NCBI GenBank assembly: GCA_024220525.1
Contig: JAMYWO010000050.1
Span: 78,872 to 92,298 of the forward strand
Source: Cochliopodium minus
Taxonomy: Eukaryota > Discosea > Himatismenida > Cochliopodiidae
DNA length: 13,427 nt
Reading direction: 5' to 3'
In this document: positions 1 through 8,200 of the stretch, piece after piece
Position numbering within the stretch: the first letter of the stretch is position 1
How the letters are laid out: each line of letters begins with the position of its first letter
Program-made: the position numbers and the translations under genes
Notes under the pieces: generated by a model
Databases searched by the model: none
Seen by the model: only the letters and a program-made list of their open reading frames with translations
Told to the model about the DNA's origin: nothing

Positions 1-20
1 GTGTCTGGACCTCCAGACAC
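1..20. repeat. 20-bp GC-rich inverted repeat at the window edge
   Basis: Two perfect 9-bp arms (GTGTCTGGA and TCCAGACAC) are separated by CC. Twelve of 20 bases are G or C, in sharp contrast to the AT-rich DNA that follows. It begins exactly at base 1, so it may be the edge of a larger palindrome, a folded contig end, or an assembly or library artefact. No gene is attached to it. Confidence 0.7.
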
Positions 21-285
21 ATATTTTTAACACGATAAAAAAAATCATTCATCTCTATATTGGAGATATAACTTCTATTATACAATTGAAATTACATACA
101 GTGTATGGTGATTCGCATAATTATGCAAATTATTTTTCCTTATGTTTTTCTAAATTGATTGATTTCAAGAAATTAAATATCTCTTTTTGTTCTATGTTTT
201 TTAGATTCATTGAAACATTTTATTGATCAAGCCAACCAGTTTAAGATGAATCAGATAAATAAAATTACGTAACACAAAAAAAATT
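21..285 (+). promoter_or_regulatory. Upstream region of the nucleotidyltransferase gene
   Basis: I see no coding exon here. The stretch is AT-rich, contains a perfect 12-bp palindrome (GCATAATTATGC) at 115-126, and must hold the promoter and 5' UTR of the gene starting at 286 unless a 5' exon was missed. An in-frame TAA at 256-258 blocks any direct upstream extension of that reading frame. An acceptor-like TTTTTTAG lies near 206-213, but what follows does not form a convincing coding exon. Confidence 0.4.
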
Positions 286-2239
286 ATGAAAAAAAAAGAA
301 AAGAAAATGAAAACTCCAAAAATCAAGAGCAAAATCGATCATTCTAATTCAAAGGCATTGAACGATTTGATTGAATTGGATGTTGATCCAAATGAAATAT
401 TGAATTCCTCTCTCCAAAAAGATTCTCAAAAATTTTTCAAAAGCGAACAATTGAAGGAATTCATTGATGAGCAACTCAGGAAATCAAAGATAGATGGTTT
501 GGAGAATGTTAATATGGGAGACATAATTAATGAAATTGTGACTAGGAACGATAAAGAGGGGAAAAAATATCATTGCTATGTCTATGGTGGATTGATACGG
601 GATTTCATTAGGTATAAACATAAATATCTCTCCTTTGTTTACGAAGGATATTTAATTCATCCTAAAAAAGATATAAAAGTTTAAATTATATGATCTTTAT
701 TTTTAAAAAGATCTGTTTATATCAGATGATTTCAAGAATAATCGATTCAAATACTCAATAATTCCAATATAAAGATATTTATATCTTTTTCATCAAATGA
801 TCAAAAAAAATTTGTGGGATGCTCATTAGAAAGTTTGTTTAAGTATCAACATCATAGTTTTTATCTTAATTGATTAAAAAAAAAAATAATCTCGTTTGAT
901 TAATTCAAAAAAAATTCAATTAGACATGATGAATATTACGACTTTGTTAGTGGATATAAAATTTTTATCAACAAAAATTAAAGTCGTAATATTTTTGGAG
1001 ATCCCTAAAATTCAATATTCAAATTTTTTTCATGTTTTTATTATTTTCATTTTTTTTTTTTGTCAAGTGAAAAAGCATCCAACCCAGACATAGACGTTCT
1101 TTTCACGATGCCAGTGACCGATTTACACATGATGTGCAAAGAGAAAGCATGGCTCCATTACTACAAGTTGAAAGAGAAGAACCTCAACAGGAGGTCCGAC
1201 TTCATCCAGATCGGGAAAAAACCGGAGCCATTCACTGGACATTTTATGGGGAGTGGGTGTGAGGTGAAAAACAAAAAATTAAAATAAAAAAATAAAAAAA
1301 TGAAAAAATAAATAAAATAAAAAATAAAAAAAATAAAAAAAATAAAAAAAATAAAAAAAATAAAAAATTTTTAAATCATACTTTAATTTTTTTAATATTC
1401 ATTAAATTTTTTTGAATTATAGGGAGATTTTTCTATGAACTGTTTGTGGTATGACATTGCTTCTGGTGTTTTGATCGACATAACAGGAAGAGGTAAATTT
1501 CCTAATTTTTTATTTTATCTTATTTTTACCATTATTTTTAATTATTTTTTGTTTTTTTTTTATTAATTATTTTTTCTATTTTATTTTTTTTACTGTTATT
1601 TTGATTTTTGTTTTTAATTTTTTTGTTTTTTTTATTAAAAAGGAGTTCAAGACAGCATCAAAAGAATCATCTCCATCCCTTCCGACTTTAAAAGTTGGAT
1701 GGAGGAGGACAGACTCAAAGGTATGAAATTATACCGCTTCTTTAACTTTATCGGGAAGGGTTTCCACCCAGAATCTGAAGAATTGACCTCCCTCATTATC
1801 AATGATATGATAAATGGGTAATAAAAAATTTATTATAAAAAATAAAAAAGTAAAAAAAAATATTTTTTTAAAAATTTAATTTTCTTGGTATTTCTTAAAA
1901 TTTAATTAATTTTTTTAATTTAAAAGTGTTGAATCGGGAGATTTTCTTACTGCTCTCAGAGTCTTTTTAAAGAGAAAGATCATTGTATCAGATCTCAACC
2001 AAGCCGAAAAAAAGGAAGCTTCCTTCAGAAATGCCTTTTTGGAATCCTATCAGAGCATCTTCTGCAAAGACGGTGAACACTGGTACTTGGATAGAATCAT
2101 TCCTGAAATGAACAATTTGAGGAATGAGAAGGTCAAAGACAAAAACAATAATGCGCAACATCTCTTCGACAAATTGGAGATGAGAAGAAAAACTTTGTTG
2201 GAGACTGGTTCCATGTGTCTCGAAAAACAAAACAACTGA
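286..2239 (+). CDS. Class II nucleotidyltransferase (CCA-adding enzyme / poly(A) polymerase head-domain family), five exons
   Basis: Exons 286-611, 1068-1263, 1423-1492, 1643-1817 and 1927-2239 join in phase (2, 0, 1, 2) to give 359 aa. The first join rebuilds the class II signature: GGLIRD (residues 101-106) is followed after splicing by NPDIDV, whose D116 and D118 are the expected metal-binding pair. Exon 3 gives GDFSMNCLWYD (175-185) and DITGRG (193-198), matching the family blocks RRDFTiNALayD and DptGrGxxD. EEDRLKG...YRF (218-230) matches the EDPxRxLR...RF block that starts the neck. Family enzymes add CCA or A to RNA 3' ends. Odd points: RRD of motif B is EGD, the motif D arginine is lysine, the span between DID and motif B is short, and about 95 Lys-rich residues precede the core. 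Exact substrate is unknown; reduced or altered activity is possible. ATG 286 is the first Met after an in-frame stop at 256-258. Confidence 0.8.
612..1067 (+). other. 456-bp intron 1 of the nucleotidyltransferase gene
   Basis: The donor ATTAG|GTATAA and the acceptor at the end of a T-run (GTCAAG|T) join two halves of the GG...DxD active-site motif, which is the main support for the intron. It is much longer than most introns here. No further exon is convincing inside it; the open frame across 896-1067 is low-complexity. It contains a 14-bp inverted repeat, listed separately. Confidence 0.75.
932..993. repeat. 14-bp perfect inverted repeat inside intron 1
   Basis: AATATTACGACTTT at 932-945 is the exact reverse complement of 980-993, with a 34-bp spacer. 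Ten-base direct copies of AAAATTCAAT lie outside the arms at 911-920 and 1007-1016, but do not abut them. It could be a remnant of a small inverted-repeat element or an RNA hairpin; there is no coding capacity. Confidence 0.6.
1282..1367. repeat. A/T simple repeat (TAAAAAAA-like units) in intron 2
   Basis: A run of TAAAA to TAAAAAAA units occupies most of the 159-bp intron at 1264-1422. The flanking exons are joined through GAG|GTGAAA and TATAG|GGAGAT in phase 0. Confidence 0.7.
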
Positions 2240-2273
2240 GTTTTTTTTTTGAAATATTATTTTGGAATGCTTG

Positions 2274-2279
2274 AATAAA
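2274..2279 (+). terminator. Probable poly(A) signal AATAAA of the nucleotidyltransferase gene
   Basis: An exact AATAAA lies 35 bp after the TGA stop (2237-2239), in the 146-bp spacer between two convergent genes. In such AT-rich DNA the hexamer is common, so position is the main support. Confidence 0.45.
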
Positions 2280-2309
2280 ACTTTTTTGAATGAATCTTTT
2301 GATTAGAAG

Positions 2310-2327
2310 ATATTTGATGTCAAATAT
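2310..2327. repeat. 18-bp palindrome between convergent genes
   Basis: ATATTTGA-TG-TCAAATAT, two 8-bp arms, lies midway between the ends of the two convergent genes. A minus-strand ATTAAA lies next to it (2337-2342) and could be the poly(A) signal of the caspase-NACHT gene. A role in 3' end formation is only a guess. Confidence 0.4.
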
Positions 2328-2385
2328 AAAATACTTTTTAATATATAATATACTATTTTTACAATAAGGAATTCGAGAGAATGAT

Positions 2386-5210
2386 TCAATTATCTCGATT
2401 CCTAAGAGACAGTTTTTTTGAAATTCTCAAATTCTTGAAAGTTTTAAGAATCTCATTAGCAATCACACCACTGACAATATCATCAATGGAAAATTTCTCA
2501 AAGAGAGATTCATCAATTAAGCATTTATCGCTTTGGTAATGCTCAATAACCATCCGGATGTAGAATTTCTTAAAATCAGAGATGGAATCACCAAGAATAT
2601 CCTCTTTCTCTTTGATTTTGTTCAAATTGGGCAGCCATTTGCAAAAGATGTTTAAGTTCAAAGGATTATTATGGATTTGGGTCAAAACATTTCTGATTTG
2701 GAAATCAAAACTCGGAACAGAGTTGAAAAACCACCCTCGAAGATACTCCCCACTTTGACTGTCTCCAAAACCTTTCAATTCAATGTGTTTGTCAAAAGGA
2801 ATGAAAAGTTCATCAATGATGGATTGATTGTTGATAGCAAAGATAATGTTTCGGAGAGGTTCTTTCAACAAATTAATCAGTTCTATCGAAGTTTCCTCCT
2901 TGTTTCCGACACAATGCTCCAAACCATCAAAAACTAACAAAACACGGTTCTTGGCGATGGTTTTCTTCAAAATATCAAAGTAGATGTGACACTCCTCTTT
3001 CGCGTAGTAATTTTCCAAGTAAGCAAACTTGATGTAATTATAAAAACCCAGCCCCAAAGAAAGATACTCCTCCACATCAAAGTAAAGAAAGAAATCAAAG
3101 AGATCCTCCCAGATCCTGCCTTTGATCCACTTGAAATGCGAGTAGAACAAAAGAGTGGTGGTTCCAATTCCCAAGTTACTCGCAGTGATTTTCAGCCTGT
3201 TGGACTGATTTTTCTGGATCGAAGTGACAAGGGAGGGATACTCAAACGGCTTCGTGAAAAAGTGTTGTATATCTTTTTTGGAGATAACTTCTTTGCCAAA
3301 ATACTTGAGATTGAATCTTTTCTTCATGTCTCGCACAAGAGTATTGAATTTACCTTCAGGTATCTTGTCTTCAGCAAATCTATTTTCTATGTACGATCTG
3401 ATTTTGTCGGAAGTTTTGATTTTGAAATCTTCCTTTTCAAGTCCCAAAATGGGAATAGCAGCTTTGATCTCTTGATCGTGATAGGGATTGTAATGAAAAC
3501 AACTGAAAGGACCGAACTTTTTTTTATCCCTTTCACATCCTCCTTGATTGAGGGTGTCGTTCATCAATTCAAAAAGATCTTTGACCGTGAAGATCTCTCC
3601 CGTGTGCGTCTCTTCAGGAATGAATTTCTCCTGCTCCTTCTTCTGTGTGAAAAGTCTTATCTTTTCTTTTAACCCCTCTCTGTTTTCTGGCTTGAAAACT
3701 TCCCAAAGAAGATCCAACAAGAAAATGTATTTTCTGTTGTCTTTCAACATGCTGATGGTCAATTTGTGATCAATGATCCAAAAGCAATTGTATTGGCTGT
3801 TTTCCACGATGTTGGTGTTACAAGACATCTCGTGTTTCTTGAGGAAGCGATGGCTGAAATCGAAATGGACTACATCCATCATGAAGATGCATTGGCATTT
3901 GATTTGGGAGAATCTTTCTTTCAAATCCGATATTTTCACTGTATTCTCCACCTTATTTCCCTGTATTATGGAGTATTTGGAACAAAGATGTAATTCAGAT
4001 GTTCTATCATTGCTTCCATATCCATGAAAATAGACCACAAAAAGCTTTTTCGTCTGGCTGATTTGTTTGTCTCCATATCTTGATAAGAATTCTGATAATT
4101 CTTTGATATCTTCGAGTATATTACAGTTGAATCCCAAACCTTTAAAGTGATCATTGATTGGATCAAATTGTTTAAGTAAGTATTTATTATCAGGGTTTAT
4201 TATTGATAGATAGATCTTATTATCATACATTTCATTTTCTTCATATCTTTGTGAATCATTATGCAAACTTAGATTCGATATTTTTTTTGATATTTTAATG
4301 TAATCCTCCTTAATATCTATCTTTTGAGCAATTGATTCAACTTCTGAATGATTTGATTGTGAAGATATTTTGGTGTGAGGTATTTTTTTCTTATTTTCTT
4401 TCAAATACAATTGTTTCGCAAATATATACTTGTCAAAACCATATTCATCCTTTAGATATGTATTAATTTTCTCTACCAAGTGAAATGGATGGAATATTTC
4501 TTCGATATTTTCTGATAATACTTTCTCCAAATAGAAAGATAAATATCCTCTTGATATTCCAGTATCATCATCTTCAAATTCTCTTTCTTCTGAAGTACAA
4601 GTTGTTGAGATCATCTATTTAAGAAATTGTTATATTTTCTTAAATAGAAAATTCAATTGAATTTATTTTTATATATATGATAATTTGATTTTTTATTCTT
4701 AAATACCCAAAATGATATGTTTCTTTCTGAATTATATATGCTTGAGATATCTTGCAAATCTTTGTATCTTACATGAAATGGAGAATCAATAATAAAAATA
4801 CAATCAACATTATCTATTCCTTCCAATATCGATTTGATTTCATTCAATTTGATTGTATTTGAAGAGATAGAATTATTTTTGTTTTGTTGGTAAGTGCAAA
4901 TTGATATCTCTCCTATATCATTAATATTATCAGGTACATAAAGACTTCCTGAGAAATGTATAATTATTAAATTGGTTTTCCCATACATTCCATACTTTAA
5001 TTTTTTCTCAATATCTGATGCTTTTTCTTTCAGGAAGTGAAAAGATTCAAAATCTTTATTTTTGAATAATTCCATCATCGCTTTTGAATCTTGATAAGCA
5101 CCTCTATAATTTCTTCCATTTATTCCTATTGTGAGGAATAATTTGTATTTATATTTATTTAGAGAAATAATTTCATTCTCTTTGTTATCCCAAGTTATGA
5201 AATCATCCAT
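2386..5210 (-). CDS. Tandem caspase-like / NACHT protein with degenerate active sites, two exons
   Basis: Exons 5210-4707 and 4614-2386 join in phase 0 to give 910 aa. The join makes FW|MISTTC...EREF, which aligns with the unspliced WVMISCS-DKEREY of the divergent paralogue and completes the first C14-like p20 fold. Domain 1 (about 20-240): KLFLTIGINGRNY, FSGSL where FSGHG is expected (86-90), IDSPFH where DSCxSG is expected (Pro144 for Cys). Domain 2 (about 301-530): KIYLSIIN, FHGYG (364-368), MMDVVH (413-418); again no His/Cys pair. NACHT from about 640: NLGIGTTTL, with Thr653 at the Walker A lysine, LLVFDGLEHC Walker B (Asp731), and an NPL motif further on. Probably a soluble pseudo-protease with a non-switching NACHT, a partner or regulator rather than an enzyme. 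No MORN or ROCO tail follows: the TGA is 146 bp from the next gene. The start is ATG 5210, with an in-frame TAA upstream (5234-5232). Confidence 0.8.
4615..4647. repeat. 12-bp perfect hairpin at the 3' splice site of that intron
   Basis: On the minus strand CTATTTAAGAAA and TTTCTTAAATAG pair around a 9-nt loop, ATATAACAA. The acceptor AG is the last two bases of the stem, and the loop holds a TAAC that could be the branch point. A hairpin placed so could set the distance from branch point to acceptor or hinder splicing. Confidence 0.6.
4615..4706 (-). other. 92-bp intron inside the first caspase-like domain
   Basis: Minus-strand donor TTTTGG|GTATTT and acceptor TTAAATAG|ATG, phase 0 on both sides. 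Without splicing the frame stops at TGA (4655-4653) and the first caspase-like domain is cut before its last strands. Exon 2 begins exactly with ATG, so a naive reading gives two adjacent genes. The paralogue at 5296 has no intron at the equivalent position. Confidence 0.75.
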
Positions 5211-5295
5211 TCTATAGATCTTTTTTTTATATTACGTTTTGAAAAATAATTTGCTTAATTATACATTTATATGTTTCATAAAATAATAAAAATTG
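5211..5295. promoter_or_regulatory. 85-bp divergent, probably bidirectional promoter
   Basis: Only 85 bp separate the ATG of the minus-strand caspase-NACHT gene from the ATG of the plus-strand caspase-NACHT-ROCO gene. Both 5' UTRs and the start sites of both transcripts must fit here unless a leader exon lies elsewhere. The stretch is AT-rich, with TTTATATT-type and TTTATATG-type elements and a T-run. In-frame stops at 5234-5232 (minus) and 5287-5289 (plus) close both frames. Co-regulation is inferred. Confidence 0.6.
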
Positions 5296-8200
5296 ATGAA
5301 TTCAAAAACTGTGCATAGTATTTATGAGAAATTTAGATTTTTGGCAATTGGGAATGATAATCCTTTCAATAAACTCAAATCTCCTATAAATAATTGCAAA
5401 AATTTGGCTGAAAAATTAATTCAGTTGGGATTCGAATCATCAATTTTAATAAATAAGAAAAAGGAAGAGATATTTACTCATCCATTCTTCCAAATTGAAG
5501 AGAAAGAAGATCGCAAATTATCAGTATTATATTTTTCAGGCTCCACATTCATCGATAAAGATGACAATTTTTATCTATGCCTGAATGATCCAAATAACAA
5601 AGATAATAATCAAATAATTGACAATTATTCATCAACAATTATAAATGTAATGGATTTGATAAATATTATATCTGGATTGAATGGCCATTATGTATTAATA
5701 TTGGATTGTTGTTACTCTGGAAATCTATTCTCCAAACAAAAACTTAAAATCAATTCGATGATTGAAAACAGCATGCTACCAGCAGCATGGGTCATGATAT
5801 CGTGCTCAGACAAAGAAAGAGAATACAAGGGCATATGGAGATCTGTATTCAGTTATACTTTGGAAAGGATCTTGTGCAATGGGGAAACACCCACAAAGAG
5901 AAATGAACTTAGCAAAGAGTTCTATAGTGGTAGAAAGGTAAATCTAGACGGAGATGTTGTGTCAAAAAGTTCAATTTCTTCGTTGTACTTTATACACGAA
6001 ATTAATGAGCTCATAATCGAAAAGTTGGAAGAAAACAGTGAAATAGATTTTATTCCTTTGGCATTCAATCTCAAACAATACTCCACTTCTCCTGTTTTGA
6101 GAATAGGCTTAGGAGGATATAAAATGGAGATCACAAATGAAAAGAAGTATGAAAGAATGAAGAAAAACGCAAAGTTGATCAAAGAAATCTACAGCGACGT
6201 TTCTGGAAAGAAAGGGTTGTCTGAAGTAAAAAATAGCTATGAAGCTCAAGCTAACATAGTGGAAAATGGAAATTATTCTTTTATTGTAGATTTCTTCCAA
6301 ACCTACAAAAATATGAAAAGGATATTATTGGTTGGAAAAATGGGGATAGGCAAGACAACTCTAATGAAGCACTTGTGCCATAAATGGTCCAAAGGAGAGA
6401 TTTGGAGAGATAATTATGAGTTAGTGTTGTACGTAGACTTGAAAGAGTTGTTACAGAAAGAAAAAAACTTTTTTACGTATCTCTACGAAAAATACTACAG
6501 AAAATACATCCCTCCTTCATTAGAATCTAGATTTGAAGAGTCTATCATCGAACTGAATAAGCAGAAAAAAGTTCTCTATATTTTCGACAAGTTCGAAGCA
6601 CTTTTGTCTACTCCCACGAAATCGGAGCTCTTCAAAAAAATCTTGATGTTTATAGGAGACAACAGTCTTTTCACTGACGCCATCATTTCTTCCGATGTTC
6701 TTCCTCTCAAAAAACTTAGGTTCACCGATTACAAAACTTTGGAGCCTCTGGACGAAAAGGGCATTAATGAACTTTCTGCTTTTATTTTCAAAAACTCTGG
6801 TGGAGTCAAAAAGTTTGACCAGCTCAAATACAACCTTTTGTGCCAAAGAATTTTTGAAAAAAAATCTTTTAAGCCTCTTGTGGAGCTCCCTCTCTACCTA
6901 GAAATCATTTGTGGATGGATTTTCCAAAATTTGAACGAGAAAAAACTAAAATACAAGAATTTCCTTAATTTCTTCGTTAGGGATTTGATAAAGAGGAATG
7001 TGAGGGAGAATCATCGTGAGAGTATATACAACTTCTTTCAGGTTTTGTCTTTTGAGATGGCCAAGAACAAACAGATCTTTTTTGATCATGTTTTCACCGT
7101 GGGAATCTTCGATCAGCTCAAAAAATCTGAGAAGGAAAGGGAGATCTTGTTCCATCAAATAGTCAACAGTGGAATTTTAAAGTTTGAAGATCGAGATTCA
7201 AAATTGATATACTCTTTCATTGATGATAGAGTAAGGCAAACTTTCTTTGGCTATTTGATACAAAACAAAGTTAATTTGGAAATTAATGTAAATTTTTAAT
7301 TTTTTTTTTTTAAAAATTTTTATTATTTTTTTTAAAAAATTATTAAATTTAGGTTCAAAGGCTCATCAATGAGAAAACTTATTATATAACCTACCCAATT
7401 TTCATATTTTCACGCCCTTTGTATATTTACCTTACTTATTTCTTTGCCAAAACAACTAAAGAACTAGAAAATTATTCTATAGAAGAAGAAGATATCACTA
7501 GCATTACGCTGAACAAATTCAAAGAAATTCCCAGAAATACCGACATTATGGGGATGTTGCTAAAGATAGATCCCACCTCCAAAAACACGATAACTGTGAA
7601 TATAAAATTACAGGAGCTTGAGAAGTTTGAAACCGAACAAAAGAAAATCTTGTGCAGGTTAGGAACTAAGAATGGAATGGGGAAAGAGGTAGACAGTGTT
7701 AGCGGGAAAACTAGCTTTGTGGGTGTCTTTAGAGAGGGCCAAAGGTTCAACGGATCCGGGTTTTTCATTGAAAAAGTAAATGGTCAGTGGGTAAAGAAGA
7801 AGGGAGAGTGGGTAAATGGAAAGTTGGAATTTATAAAGAAGATTTATACTGGTACGATTTTAAAATAGTTCATATTTCAAATATAAAATATATTCGTATT
7901 TTTTTTTTTATATTTAAGGTGGAATGAAGAATGGTGTTCCTGATGGGAAGGGTGTGAAAGTAAAGAGTAATAACAAAAAAATTTTTGAGGGAGTTTGGAG
8001 CGAAGGAAATAAAGTTGAGGGGTTTGGATATTCAAGAAGAAAAGTTAATGATAAAGTTTGTTTGTTCCATGGTAACTTTGATCCGATCATTTGATTAAAC
8101 TATTTAATTTTTAAATTTTTAGGTGCTCTGGTAAGTGGAAAACCATACTGTGGGTTTGGAGAATTCGAATGGAAAAAAGATCTGTTTTATGAGGGTAATT

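Noticed and set aside
896-1093. 65-codon open frame on the plus strand
   Set aside because: Low-complexity Phe/Ile/Lys content within intron 1, with a non-ATG start and no link to the exon frame.
2986-3672. A 228-codon open frame on the plus strand
   Set aside because: It lies fully antisense to the caspase-NACHT gene, has no family motif or intron structure, and reads as a shadow of that coding sequence.
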